From positions 1-64,000 of the forward strand of contig NZ_JBKBQM010000004.1 of assembly GCF_046292685.1 (NCBI RefSeq): DNA of 64,000 nucleotides, in the 5' to 3' direction. Made by a program: the position numbers and the translations under genes. Source of the DNA: Wagnerdoeblera sp046292685 (GTDB taxonomy: Bacteria; Pseudomonadota; Alphaproteobacteria; Rhodobacterales; Rhodobacteraceae). Below the pieces are notes generated by a model. It worked only from the letters and a program-made list of their open reading frames with translations, searched no databases and was not told the origin of the DNA. Positions 1-8,394 of this stretch are shown piece by piece (position 1 is the stretch's first letter; the number at the start of each line of letters is the position of its first letter).

Positions 1-132
1 TTCGGCTGGGCCAAGACCATAGGCCACATGGCCCAGACCGTCTATCGCGGCCTCGAGAAGGTGCGGTCCCGCTTCATCCTGACGATGGCCGCCAACAACC
101 TCGCCCGACTGCCCCGGCTGCCGGCCGCATGA
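1..132 (+). CDS. IS5-type transposase, C-terminal fragment (cut by window edge)
   Basis: The frame is open from base 1 and ends in TGA at 130-132, giving 43 residues. They read GWAKTIG, then a VYRG.EKVRSRF segment, and end in NNLARLPRLPAA. This is the usual C-terminus of IS5-type DDE transposases, where the GW.K..G and Tyr-Arg-Gly motifs follow the catalytic Glu. The Glu and the two Asp residues lie outside the window, so activity cannot be judged. A possible IS end lies at 231-248. The assignment to IS5 rests on motif memory; another DDE family with a similar tail is possible. Confidence 0.75.
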   Translation, partial: FGWAKTIGHMAQTVYRGLEKVRSRFILTMAANNLARLPRLPAA

Positions 133-230
133 CGATAAGGCGCGGCATCGGGCACCCATACCTCGCCTCGACCAGCACGACGCTCACCGCTGCCGCCCAA
201 ACAGAGGGAAAACTGTTCCGCCTCGCGGAC

Positions 231-248
231 TTCTTCAGCAGCCTGTTA
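231..248. repeat. candidate right terminal repeat of the insertion sequence
   Basis: On the minus strand this reads TTAACAGGCTGCTGAAGAAG-like sequence. It resembles the AGGCTGCTGAA ends of some transposase-bearing elements and lies about 100 bases behind the transposase stop. The regulator gene stop codon (246-248) falls inside it, so the element may supply that stop. The left end is outside the window, so the inverted repeat cannot be confirmed. Confidence 0.3.
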
Positions 249-809
249 AAGCCAGGGCGGGGTATTGGCCGAAACGATCACCGCGGGCGTGTCCGACAGG
301 TTGCGAAAACGGTGCGGGCGCGTGCTGTCGAACAGATAGCCCTCGCCTGCGCGCAGCACGCGCACCTGATCGCCTACGGTCACCTCGACTTCGCCGCAGA
401 TCACGATGCCGCCTTCGGCCCCGGCATGGGCCAGCATGCTGCGCCCGGTATCGGCACCGGGCTCGTAGGTTTCGTGCAGGATTTGCAGCCCGTGCGCGCG
501 GGCATCGCCCAGCTGCTCGATCCGCACCCGCGCCGCGCCGGGGACAAGGCCGGTCAGGTCGGTGCGTTCGGTCGCGGCAAAGAACACCTGGTCGGCCCGG
601 ATGGTGCCAGGGTCGAAGAATTCGGCCATGGTCATGTTCATACCGCTTAGAATCTTGCGCAACGAAGCGACCGAAGGCGAGCATCGATTGGTTTCGATCA
701 TCGAAATCTGGCCATGCGGCACACCTGCCGCAGCGGCCAGATCACGTTGCGACAGACCCCTTTGGATGCGAGTTTGCCGGAGCCTTGCGCCTACGTCGAA
801 ATCATCCAT
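246..809 (-). CDS. XRE-cupin transcriptional regulator, PuuR-like
   Basis: This 187-residue protein has an N-terminal helix-turn-helix (about residues 8-60, with LRQTRIQRGLSQRDLA and the recognition-helix region GVPHGQISMIE). A C-terminal cupin follows (about 105-180, GEVEVTVGDQ ... GEGYLFDS..PHRF). This is the architecture of PuuR and related repressors of polyamine or GABA use. The ATG at 809 is chosen because AAAGGAGG stands seven bases ahead of it; a longer frame exists but has no such site. It diverges from the transaminase at 926, its likely target (inference). Its 3' end abuts a possible IS end, so the last residues may not be original. Confidence 0.85.
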   Translation of the reverse strand: MDDFDVGARLRQTRIQRGLSQRDLAAAAGVPHGQISMIETNRCSPSVASLRKILSGMNMTMAEFFDPGTIRADQVFFAATERTDLTGLVPGAARVRIEQLGDARAHGLQILHETYEPGADTGRSMLAHAGAEGGIVICGEVEVTVGDQVRVLRAGEGYLFDSTRPHRFRNLSDTPAVIVSANTPPWL

Positions 810-925
810 GCGAGGCCTCCTTTCTCTGCGGGCATCATGGCGCAAGGCGGTGCGTCTGGCCAGCGGGGATTGCTCAGGATGTTGAACGTGTCTAGACTAA
901 GGACCATCAGACAGGGAGTCCCGCC
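810..925. promoter_or_regulatory. divergent promoter region between the PuuR-like gene and the transaminase
   Basis: This 116-bp spacer must hold both promoters. It contains the perfect 8-bp palindrome GTCTAGAC at 890-897, a candidate operator for the cupin regulator. AGGGAG at 912-917 is the ribosome binding site of the transaminase, and AAAGGAGG just inside the left edge serves the regulator. No clear -35/-10 pair can be assigned by eye. Confidence 0.4.
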
Positions 926-2227
926 ATGACCACCAATGCCGATCTGCGCGCGCGCCAGTCCGCCGCCGTCGCCCCCGGGGTTGCCACCCGCGGCGTCTAT
1001 GCCGCCCGCGCGGAAAATGCCGAGCTGTGGGATGTGGAAGGGCGGCGCTATCTGGATTTCGCCGCCGGGATCGCGGTGAACAACACCGGCCACCGCCACC
1101 CGCGCGTGATGGCCGCCGTGGCCGAGCAGGCGCAGGCCTTCACCCATACCTCGTTCAACGTGGCGCCTTACGAAGGCTACATCCGCTTGGCCGAGCGGCT
1201 GAATGCCATCGCCCCCGGCGATGCGCCGAAAAAGACCATGCTGGTCACCACGGGCGTCGAGGCGGTGGAAAACGCGGTGAAGATCGCCCGCGCCTATACC
1301 GGCCGCTCGGGGATCATCGCCTTTGGGGGCGGGTTTCACGGCCGCACCATGCTGGGCATGGCGCTGACCGGCAAGGTCAAGCCTTACAAGGCCGGGTTCG
1401 GCCCCTTTCCGGCCGAGATCTTCCATTCCGCCTTTCCGTCCGATTTCCACGGCGTTTCGGTGGCCGAGGCGCTGCGGGGCCTCGACAACCTGCTGCTGAA
1501 CAGCATCGAACCCAAGCGCGTTGCGGCGTTCATCATCGAGCCGGTGCAAGGCGAAGGCGGCTTCAACGTCGCCCCGGCCGGGTTTCTGCGCGCGCTGCGC
1601 GAGCGGGCGGATGCGCATGGCATCCTGCTGATCGCCGACGAGATCCAGGCCGGCATGGCGCGCACGGGCAAGATGTTCTGCTTCGAACATGCGGGCGTCG
1701 TGCCCGACCTGATTACCATGGCCAAGGGGCTGGCGGGGGGCTTTCCGCTGTCGGCGGTGACGGGGCGGGCAGAGGTGGTCGATGCCGCGCCGGCGGGGGG
1801 GCTTGGCGGCACCTATGCCGGCAACCCGCTGGCCATCGCCGCGGCCCATGCCGTGCTGGATGTGATCGCGGACGAAGACCTCTGCGCCCGCGCCGCCGAA
1901 ATCGGCGACCGCATCCTTGGCCGGTTGCGCGCGCTCCAGTCCCGGCAGGGGATGGAGGCGGTGGGCGATGTGCGCGGCATGGGGGCGATGGTGGCCTTCG
2001 AGCTTGTCACCGACCGCGCCAGCAAGGCCCCCGATGCCGCCTTGACCAACGCCATCATCGCCGAGGCGGAAGCGCGCGGGCTCATCATGATCTCTTGCGG
2101 GATGCACGGCAACGTGGTGCGCCTGCTGCCGCCCTTGACCACGCCGATGGCGCAGGTGGACGAGGCGCTGGATATCATCGAGGCCAGCATCGAGGCGGCG
2201 ATCACCCGCATGGCCAGCGCTGCCTGA
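926..2227 (+). CDS. gabT: 4-aminobutyrate transaminase, class III PLP-dependent
   Basis: This 433-residue class III aminotransferase matches GabT/PuuE in length and order of motifs. TTGVEAVENAVK binds cofactor phosphate, FHGRTMLGMALTGK follows, then EPVQGEGGF and IADEIQAGMARTGK with the cofactor Asp. K267 in the MAKGLAGG motif is the PLP Schiff-base lysine. The expected reaction moves the amino group of 4-aminobutyrate (or a related omega-amino acid) to 2-oxoglutarate, giving succinate semialdehyde. The GVE in place of the usual GAE is a small oddity. No succinate-semialdehyde dehydrogenase is adjacent. The divergent cupin regulator supports a polyamine/GABA role, but the exact substrate cannot be read from sequence. 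Confidence 0.88.
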   Translation: MTTNADLRARQSAAVAPGVATRGVYAARAENAELWDVEGRRYLDFAAGIAVNNTGHRHPRVMAAVAEQAQAFTHTSFNVAPYEGYIRLAERLNAIAPGDAPKKTMLVTTGVEAVENAVKIARAYTGRSGIIAFGGGFHGRTMLGMALTGKVKPYKAGFGPFPAEIFHSAFPSDFHGVSVAEALRGLDNLLLNSIEPKRVAAFIIEPVQGEGGFNVAPAGFLRALRERADAHGILLIADEIQAGMARTGKMFCFEHAGVVPDLITMAKGLAGGFPLSAVTGRAEVVDAAPAGGLGGTYAGNPLAIAAAHAVLDVIADEDLCARAAEIGDRILGRLRALQSRQGMEAVGDVRGMGAMVAFELVTDRASKAPDAALTNAIIAEAEARGLIMISCGMHGNVVRLLPPLTTPMAQVDEALDIIEASIEAAITRMASAA

Positions 2228-2254
2228 CCTCGCTGCGGCTGGCCGGGGTTGCTG

Positions 2255-2623
2255 CTAGGCGCCTCGGCCGGCTGCGCGTTCCTGGCACAGGCTCAGGACC
2301 GGCGCGCCGTCTTGCGGTGCCACTTCGGCCGGGCCTGCGATCCGGTCCATGGCCTTGGCCAGCTTGATGTCCAGCGTGCTCAGGCCGTTGCAGTCATGCG
2401 TCGTCAGCGTCACATCGACCAGGTTGTAGACGTTGCGCCATTCGGGGTGGTGGTTCAGCCGCTCGGCCTCCAGCGCCACGCGGGACATGAAGCCCCAGGC
2501 TTGCGAGAAGTTGCGGAACTTCCAGACCTTGCGCAGCGCGTCGCGGCCCGGCACCGCCTGCCAGCCGGTTTCGCCCAAGGGCGGCAGGTCGCGGTTGCGG
2601 GCTTCGGTATCGAGCGGTGTCAT
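2255..2623 (-). CDS. phhB: 4a-hydroxytetrahydrobiopterin dehydratase (pterin-4a-carbinolamine dehydratase)
   Basis: This 122-residue protein carries the family signature HHPEW (58-62), then NVYNLVDVTLTTHD and GLSTLDIKLA. The enzyme dehydrates the 4a-carbinolamine made by aromatic amino acid hydroxylases. In bacteria lacking those it may act in molybdopterin metabolism. No phenylalanine hydroxylase is nearby. It is the last gene of the minus-strand run that begins with the secretion ABC gene, 21 bases behind the acyltransferase. It converges on gabT with a 27-base gap. The N-terminus is about 20 residues longer than the shortest family members. Confidence 0.92.
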   Translation of the reverse strand: MTPLDTEARNRDLPPLGETGWQAVPGRDALRKVWKFRNFSQAWGFMSRVALEAERLNHHPEWRNVYNLVDVTLTTHDCNGLSTLDIKLAKAMDRIAGPAEVAPQDGAPVLSLCQERAAGRGA

Positions 2624-2644
2624 GCGGCGGTCTCCGGTTCGGGG

Positions 2645-3820
2645 TCAGTCGTGGTCGGCGCAAGGGCCGCGGCGAAAGGGGCCCCAGGCGGTCATCACTT
2701 CGATCTCCTGGTCCACCGCCGCGCGTTCGGCCTGCAGGTAGCGGTCCACCGCCTTGCGAAAGCCGGTGTCGGGCAGATGGTGCAGCGAATGCACGGGCAC
2801 GGGCAGATAGCCGCGCGCCAGCTTGTGTTCGCCTTGGGCGCCGGCCTCCACCCGCTTGAGCCCATGCGCGATGGCCCAGTCGATCGCCTGATGATAGCAC
2901 AGTTCGAAATGCAGGCAGGGGTGATCCTCGATGCAGCCCCAATAGCGGCCATACAGGGTGTCGCGGCCGATCAGGTTCAGCGCGCCGGCCACCGGGCGGC
3001 CGTTCCGTTCGGCCAGCACCAGCAGCACATCGTCGCGCAAGGTCGCCTGCATCTCGTCGAAAAAGGCCCGGGTCAGATAGGGGCGGCCCCATTTGCGTGC
3101 CCCGGTATCCTGGTAGAACTGCCAGAACGCATCCCAATGCGCCGGGCGCAGCTCGGCCCCGGTCAAGGCGCGGATGGTGCCGCCGAAACCTTGCGCCGTG
3201 GCGCGTTCCTTGCGCAGCGCCTTGCGCTTGCGGCTGGCCAGATCGCCCAGGAAATCCTCGTAACAGCGGTAGCCGCGGTTTTCCCAGTGGAACTGCTGGG
3301 TCACCCGGTGCAGCCATTGCGGCGGGGCGCCTTCGGCCTCGGACGCTGTGCAAAAGGTGACATGCGCCGAGGACAGCCGGTTGTCGGCGGCAATCCGCTC
3401 CAACCCCGAAAGGATCGCGCTGCGGCCGGCGGCTTCCCACCCCGGGGCGCAGAGAAAGCGGCGCCCGGTGGCCGGCGTGAACGGCACGGCCACCTGCAAC
3501 TTGGGGTAATAGCGCCCGCCGGCGCGTTGCCAGGCATCGGCCCAGGCGTGGTCAAAGATGTATTCGCCCTGGCTGTGCGCCTTGATGTAAAGCGGCGCCA
3601 CGGCGACGACCCGACCTTCGGCCCGCACCACCATCGGGCGCGGATCCCAGCCGGTGCCGGGCCCGACCGAGCCCGAGCGTTCCAGCGCGGTCAGGAACCT
3701 GTGCGTGGTGAACGGGTCTGCCGGCACACCGCCGCCCGGGTTCGCGCAGGCATCCCAAGCCTCGGCGGGCAGGTCGCCCACCCGATCCAGCAGAGTGATT
3801 TCCACGCCGGTGCCGTCCAT
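2645..3820 (-). CDS. GNAT-superfamily N-acyltransferase, COG3146-like
   Basis: This 391-residue protein belongs to the family of large GNAT-like proteins annotated as peptidogalycan biosynthesis or N-acyltransferase (COG3146). Marks are ANPGGG.PADPFTTHRFL near the N-terminus, YYPKLQVAVPFTPATGRRFL, CYEDFLGDLASRKRKALRKER in the middle, and YGRYWGC ... CLHFELCYHQAIDWAI ... EAGAQGEHK. The ATG at 3820 follows AAGAGGCGGGC; the frame upstream to 4042 overlaps the GDPD gene and is not coding. The substrate is unknown. Its place behind the GDPD and RidA genes suggests cotranscription, with 62 bases to the GDPD stop. Confidence 0.82.
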   Translation of the reverse strand: MDGTGVEITLLDRVGDLPAEAWDACANPGGGVPADPFTTHRFLTALERSGSVGPGTGWDPRPMVVRAEGRVVAVAPLYIKAHSQGEYIFDHAWADAWQRAGGRYYPKLQVAVPFTPATGRRFLCAPGWEAAGRSAILSGLERIAADNRLSSAHVTFCTASEAEGAPPQWLHRVTQQFHWENRGYRCYEDFLGDLASRKRKALRKERATAQGFGGTIRALTGAELRPAHWDAFWQFYQDTGARKWGRPYLTRAFFDEMQATLRDDVLLVLAERNGRPVAGALNLIGRDTLYGRYWGCIEDHPCLHFELCYHQAIDWAIAHGLKRVEAGAQGEHKLARGYLPVPVHSLHHLPDTGFRKAVDRYLQAERAAVDQEIEVMTAWGPFRRGPCADHD

Positions 3821-3882
3821 TGCCCGCCTCTTGTCCCTTCGCAAACCTGCGCCGCGCGCGGCGCAAGTCAAGCGCGGCGGCC

Positions 3883-4659
3883 TCAGCCTGCGGGGATGGC
3901 GGCGGCGTAGCCTTCGAAGGTGACGTTGCAGGCGATACGCCGCGCCTCGGCCTCGGCCTGCGGCGAACGGATCGTCCAGCACAGCACGTCGGCGCCCCGG
4001 GCCGCCAGTTCGGCCACCCGCGCCCGGCCCAGATCCTGCCAATGGTGCGAAATGAAGCTCGCGCCGACCCGGTCATAGTCGGGGATCGCGCGCAACCGGG
4101 CGCAGGCCGGTTCGTCCAGCGGCACCCACTCCTCCGGGGTCCATTCCCAGGTGGTCAGCCCCCGGGGCACCCGTGGCAGCAGGCGCGCCATTTCGGCCAT
4201 CGAATGCGGGTTGAACGACATCACCGCGACATCGCCGCGATAGGCAGCCAGGCAGCGTGCGGCGGCCGCCTCCAGCGGGCCCACGCCGGGGCCGACCGCG
4301 CCGTCCTGATCCTTGATCTCGACCAGCAGCGGCACGGCGCCGTTCACCAGGGCCAGCACCTCGGCGAACGGGGGGATGCCTTCGTCGGCGTCCTTCAGGG
4401 CAATGCCGGCCAGTTCGGCCGCCGGGCGGGCCCGCACCGGGCCGGTCGCCGCCGTCAGGCGGTCCAGCGTGTCGTCATGAAAGACCATCGCATGCCCGTC
4501 GGCCGAAAGCTGAAGGTCGATCTCGATGGCATAGCCGGCGGCGATGGCGGCGCGAATCGCCGCCCGGCTGTTTTCCGGGCGGCGCTGGCTGCGGTCGTGA
4601 TAGGCGCGGTGCGCCACCGGCAGGCGGCGCAGGGATTCGGGCAGGCGTGGGGCTTGCAT
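3883..4659 (-). CDS. ugpQ: glycerophosphodiester phosphodiesterase
   Basis: The 258-residue protein is a single GDPD TIM-barrel domain. It opens with AHRAYHD (H17, R18 of the usual HRG motif, here HRA), then PENS (E30), EIDLQLSADG and FHDDTLDRLT, the metal and acid-base motifs, and later LLVEIKD. It should hydrolyse glycerophosphodiesters to glycerol-3-phosphate and an alcohol. No signal peptide is seen, so it is probably cytosolic. The Gly-to-Ala change after the His-Arg pair is unusual but occurs in a group of alphaproteobacterial members as I recall. It sits 15 bases behind the RidA gene. Confidence 0.88.
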   Translation of the reverse strand: MQAPRLPESLRRLPVAHRAYHDRSQRRPENSRAAIRAAIAAGYAIEIDLQLSADGHAMVFHDDTLDRLTAATGPVRARPAAELAGIALKDADEGIPPFAEVLALVNGAVPLLVEIKDQDGAVGPGVGPLEAAAARCLAAYRGDVAVMSFNPHSMAEMARLLPRVPRGLTTWEWTPEEWVPLDEPACARLRAIPDYDRVGASFISHHWQDLGRARVAELAARGADVLCWTIRSPQAEAEARRIACNVTFEGYAAAIPAG

Positions 4660-4674
4660 GATGCGGGCCGCGGC

Positions 4675-5139
4675 TCAGCGCAGTTCGAAGATGGCTTCGA
4701 TTTCCACCGCCACCCCCAGCGGCAGCGACGCCGCCGACACGGCCGAGCGCGCATGCCGCCCGGCATCGCCGAACACCGCAACCATAAGGTCCGAGGCACC
4801 GTTGATGACCTTGGGCTGGTCAGTGAACTCGGGGGTCGAGTTGACAAAGCCCACCAGCTTGACCACCCGTGCTACCCGGCCCAGATCGCCGCCGCAGGCG
4901 GCCTTGGCCTGGGCCATCAGGCTCAGCGCGCAGCGCCGGGCGGCGGCGGCGCCGGCCTCGACATCCAGGTCGGCGCCGAGCCGCCCCTTGATGAGACCGC
5001 CGTCGTCCTGGCTGATCTGGCCCGAGACGTAAAGCATGTTGCCCGAGATCACATAGGGCACATAGTTGGCCGCCGGGGCCGGGGCAGCCGGCAAGGTCAG
5101 GCCAAGCTCGGCCAGCCGGGCTTCGAAGGATGCGGTCAT
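4675..5139 (-). CDS. RidA/YjgF-family protein
   Basis: This 154-residue protein belongs to the longer RidA-like subfamily. NMLYVSGQIS near residue 37, then NGASDLMVAVFGDAGRHARSAVSAASLPLGVAVEIEA at the C-terminus, are family blocks. Canonical RidA deaminates reactive 2-aminoacrylate-type enamines. Members of this ~150-residue group often vary at the catalytic Arg, so activity is uncertain. It lies 18 bases behind the HlyD gene and 15 ahead of the GDPD gene, inside the same run. The start is the only ATG that precedes the conserved N-terminal helix. Confidence 0.87.
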   Translation of the reverse strand: MTASFEARLAELGLTLPAAPAPAANYVPYVISGNMLYVSGQISQDDGGLIKGRLGADLDVEAGAAAARRCALSLMAQAKAACGGDLGRVARVVKLVGFVNSTPEFTDQPKVINGASDLMVAVFGDAGRHARSAVSAASLPLGVAVEIEAIFELR

Positions 5140-5157
5140 GGGGTCTTTCCTCGCTGG

Positions 5158-6465
5158 TCAGCTTTCGCGGAAGGCGCGGTTGAAATAATCGGTAAACGGC
5201 CGCGTCAGGAATTGCACCGGGGTGCGTTCGTCGGTGCGGATGAAGGCCTCGACCGGCATGCCGGGCACCAGCACCACTTGGCCGAGCTTTTCCAGCTCGC
5301 CGGGCTTCAGCTCGATTTCGGCGCGGTAATAGGGCATCTGGCTGCCTTCGTCGATCAGCACGTCGGCCGAAACCTTGGTCACCACCCCGAAAACCTCGGG
5401 CGTGGTGCGCATGGAAAAGGCCGAGAACACGACCTTGGCTTCCTGGCCCGGTTGCACCTGGTCGATATGAATGGTCGGCACCCGGCTGGCGATCACCAGC
5501 GGGCGATCCTGCGGAATGATGAACATCACCGGATCCGCCGGGCGGATCACCGCGCGCGGGGTGGTGACCCGCAGGTTCAGCACGATGCCCGACACCGGCG
5601 CACGAATCTCCAGCCGGCTGATGCGTTCGGCCAGCGCGCGGCGGCGCTCGGCCAGTTCCAGCTCGCGGTAGCCGATGTCGCGCAACTGGGTGCCGGCTTC
5701 CTCGCGCCGTGCCGCCGACAGGCGCAGGATCTCGATTTCGGTTTCGGTGATCCGGCCTTCGGCCTGCGCGCGGTTGGCGGTCAGCTCGCCGACCTGGCCG
5801 GCCAGCCGCGCCTCCTCGCGTTGCAGCGCCAGCACCCGGCTGACCTGCGCCAGCCCCTTTTGCAGCAGCTCCTGCTGGCTGGCCAGTTCTTCGGCGATCA
5901 GGCCCAGTTGCGTGGTCAGCGCCGCGCGCTGCGCGTCGATGCCCTGGATCAGGCTTTCGGTCTGCGACTTGCGCTTGCCCAGTTGTTCAAGCTGCTTGGT
6001 CAGCGTTTCGGCACGCGCCTCGAACAGGCGTTGCTGGCCCTCCATCAGCGCCGCAACCTCGGGGTTGCGGGCCGAAGCCTCGACCAGTTCGGCCGGAAAC
6101 TGGATCGTGCGCTGATCGTCGCGCTCGGCCTCCAGTCGCCCGCGGCGGGCGAGGATTTCGTAGAATTGCGTTTCCACGATGGTCAGTTCGGACTTCAGCA
6201 AGGTGCCGTCCAGCGTCATCAGCACGTCGCCGGCCTTCACGCTGGCGCCTTCGGTGACCAGGATGTCCTGCACCGTGCCGCCATCGGCGTGCTGCACCAC
6301 CTGGCGGTGCTGGTCCACCTCCAGCGAGCCCGAGGTGACGATGGCCCCGGTGATCGTGGTCATCATGCCCCAGCCCACGGTGCCGCCCACCAGCACCAGC
6401 GACGTCACGATGCCCAGCATCATCGGCCGGGTGACCGGCCACTTCGGTTTGTCTGCGTTGCTCAC
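5158..6465 (-). CDS. type I secretion periplasmic adaptor, HlyD/PrtE family (system 1)
   Basis: The 435-residue protein has one N-terminal membrane segment (about 15-36, MLGIVTSLVLVGGTVGWG) followed by GSLEVDQHRQVVQHADGG, the typical HlyD lipoyl start. A long coiled coil runs over about 100-270 (rich in Gln, Glu, Arg). The second lipoyl half follows (RAPVSGIVLNL) and then the C-terminal beta-barrel. It joins the ABC exporter to the outer-membrane channel. The GTG at 6465 is chosen: it overlaps the ABC stop as GTGA and follows GGGAGG. The longer frame upstream runs inside the ABC gene. No TolC gene is adjacent. Confidence 0.88.
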   Translation of the reverse strand: MSNADKPKWPVTRPMMLGIVTSLVLVGGTVGWGMMTTITGAIVTSGSLEVDQHRQVVQHADGGTVQDILVTEGASVKAGDVLMTLDGTLLKSELTIVETQFYEILARRGRLEAERDDQRTIQFPAELVEASARNPEVAALMEGQQRLFEARAETLTKQLEQLGKRKSQTESLIQGIDAQRAALTTQLGLIAEELASQQELLQKGLAQVSRVLALQREEARLAGQVGELTANRAQAEGRITETEIEILRLSAARREEAGTQLRDIGYRELELAERRRALAERISRLEIRAPVSGIVLNLRVTTPRAVIRPADPVMFIIPQDRPLVIASRVPTIHIDQVQPGQEAKVVFSAFSMRTTPEVFGVVTKVSADVLIDEGSQMPYYRAEIELKPGELEKLGQVVLVPGMPVEAFIRTDERTPVQFLTRPFTDYFNRAFRES

Positions 6466-8198
6466 GACACGCCTCCCGGCCCTGCGCTGCGAATGATCTC
6501 GGTGTGGTTCTTGACCATTTCGCGCAACACGGTGTCGCGCGGACCAAAGGCGGTGCGCACACCGTTTTCCAGAACCAGGAGCACGTCGCATTCCTGAATG
6601 GCGGCGGGGCGGTGCGCCATGATGATGACCGCCTTGCCTTCGGATTTCATGGTGCGGATGGCGGTGTTCAGCGCCACCGACCCTTCGTTGTCGAGGTTGG
6701 AGTTCGGTTCGTCCAGCACCAGGATCACCGGGTCGCCATACATGGCCCGCGCCAGCCCGATGCGCTGCAACTGCCCGCCGGAAAGCCGCCCCCCGATGGC
6801 CGAAACCCGGGTGTCGTAACCTTGCGGGAATTGCAGGATCATGTCGTGCGCCGCGGCCTTTTTCGCCGCCTTGACGATGGCTTCGGGGTCGGGGTTGGGC
6901 GACAGGCGGGCGATGTTTTCGCCGATGGTGCCGTCGAACAGCGTGATCCGCTGCGGCAGATAGCCGATGTAGCTACCCAGCGTGTCGGGGTCGAACTGGT
7001 CCAGCGCGGCGCCGTCCAGCCGGATCTTGCCGGCGGCCGGGCGCCACACGCCGCAGACCGCGCGCGCCAGCGTGGATTTGCCCGCGCCCGACGGCCCGAT
7101 CACCCCCAGCGCCTGCCCCTGATCCAGCCGGAACGACACGCCTTTCAGCACCGCCTGCTGTTCGCCCGGCGGCACGACCGTGATGTTCTGCGCCTCCAGA
7201 ATCGCGCGCGGCCGCGGCAGGGGGGTGATTTCCGGCTCCACCGGCACCCGGCTCAGCAGCCCGGCCAGCCGGCTCCAGCCTTCCTGGGCGCGCTGCACCA
7301 CGGCCCATTGGCCCACCGCCATCTCGATCGGCGCCAGCGCCCGCCCTAGCAGGATCGACCCGGCGATCATCGCGCCCGGGGTCATTTCGCCTTTCAGCAC
7401 CAGCCAGGCGCCGAGACCCAGCATGGCCGACTGCAGGAACAGACGAAAGGTCTTGGTGCCCGCCCCGAAGGCGCCGCCAAGGTCCGAGGCGTTCATCACC
7501 GCTCCGGTCTGGTTTTCGCGCGCTTTCGACCAGCGGGCAAAGGCCGCCCCCCGCATCCCAAGGCTCTGGATCAGCTCCGCCTCGCTCTTGATCTGTTCCG
7601 ACAGGCGCTCGGCATGGACGGTGGCGGCGTTGGCATCGGCCGTCGGGCGCTTGGTCGCGTTCTGGTTCCAGATCGTCACCGCGATCAGAATGGCGCCGCC
7701 CAGGATGGCCAGCCACCCCAGCAACGGGTGGAACATGAAGATCGCTACCAGGAACACCGGCGTCCAGGGCATGTCGAACACCGCCATCAGCACCGGCGAC
7801 ACCAGCAACCGCTGGATCGATTCCAGATCGCGCTGCGCGGCCTGCGCCGACTGTTCCTGCGGCGCCACGGCCGCCATGCGGATCGAGGCCGAAAACACCC
7901 GCCGGTCCAGCCGGTCGAGGAACCGCGCCCCGATCCGTGCGGCGATGCGCGAACGGGCGTGGTCCAGCAGGCCCATGGCCAGGAACAGGAAGCATATCAG
8001 CCCGGTCAGCGCCACCAGCGTCGCCTCGGAATGCGAGCCGAGCACGCGGTCATACACCTGCAACATGTAGATCGGCCCGGTCAGCATCAGAATGTTGACC
8101 AGCGCGCTGAACAGGAAAACCGCCCAGAACAGACGGCGGTTTTCCGAACGTGCGGCGCGAAGTTCCGCCGTTCCTCTTGCAGTCTCGGGCGTGCTCAT
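6462..8198 (-). CDS. type I secretion ABC transporter, permease-ATPase, PrtD/PrsD-like (system 1)
   Basis: This 578-residue exporter has a transmembrane half (about 1-310, with LFSALVNILMLTGPIYMLQVYDRVL at the start) and a nucleotide-binding half. The latter shows Walker A GPSGAGKST, signature LSGGQLQR, Walker B VILVLDEPNSNLD and the H-loop MAHRPAA. The LDEPNSNLD form and the lack of a C39-like domain place it with protease/lipase-type exporters such as PrtD. The ATG at 8198 begins the conserved region. It heads a compact run with its HlyD partner. No cognate substrate gene is visible nearby, so the cargo is unknown. Confidence 0.9.
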   Translation of the reverse strand: MSTPETARGTAELRAARSENRRLFWAVFLFSALVNILMLTGPIYMLQVYDRVLGSHSEATLVALTGLICFLFLAMGLLDHARSRIAARIGARFLDRLDRRVFSASIRMAAVAPQEQSAQAAQRDLESIQRLLVSPVLMAVFDMPWTPVFLVAIFMFHPLLGWLAILGGAILIAVTIWNQNATKRPTADANAATVHAERLSEQIKSEAELIQSLGMRGAAFARWSKARENQTGAVMNASDLGGAFGAGTKTFRLFLQSAMLGLGAWLVLKGEMTPGAMIAGSILLGRALAPIEMAVGQWAVVQRAQEGWSRLAGLLSRVPVEPEITPLPRPRAILEAQNITVVPPGEQQAVLKGVSFRLDQGQALGVIGPSGAGKSTLARAVCGVWRPAAGKIRLDGAALDQFDPDTLGSYIGYLPQRITLFDGTIGENIARLSPNPDPEAIVKAAKKAAAHDMILQFPQGYDTRVSAIGGRLSGGQLQRIGLARAMYGDPVILVLDEPNSNLDNEGSVALNTAIRTMKSEGKAVIIMAHRPAAIQECDVLLVLENGVRTAFGPRDTVLREMVKNHTEIIRSAGPGGVS

Positions 8199-8394
8199 CG
8201 AGGCGATCTTTCCTGTAACCCGCCACATTGTGGCAGGTTTCGCGTTGGCGGAAAACGGCCAGAAGCAAAAAAAATCCCAGCGCCTTGCGTTGCCAATGGC
8301 GTCAGGACTGCTAATCCTGTGTCGGGTCTGGCTGGTCTTCCGCCTTGCAATGCCGGTCCCTGAAGCAGCCTGAAAGCACAGCGCGGGTTTTCCA
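8199..8394. promoter_or_regulatory. divergent intergenic region between secretion system 1 and mlaA
   Basis: About 196 bases separate the start of the ABC gene from the TTG start of mlaA. The stretch has an A8 tract at about 8266-8273, and it must contain both promoters. No confident -35/-10 pair or dyad is seen. Confidence 0.35.

Noticed and set aside
3821..4042. N-terminal extension of the acyltransferase
   Set aside because: It overlaps the GDPD gene and has Arg/Gly-rich shadow composition; the ATG at 3820 with a Shine-Dalgarno fits the family start.
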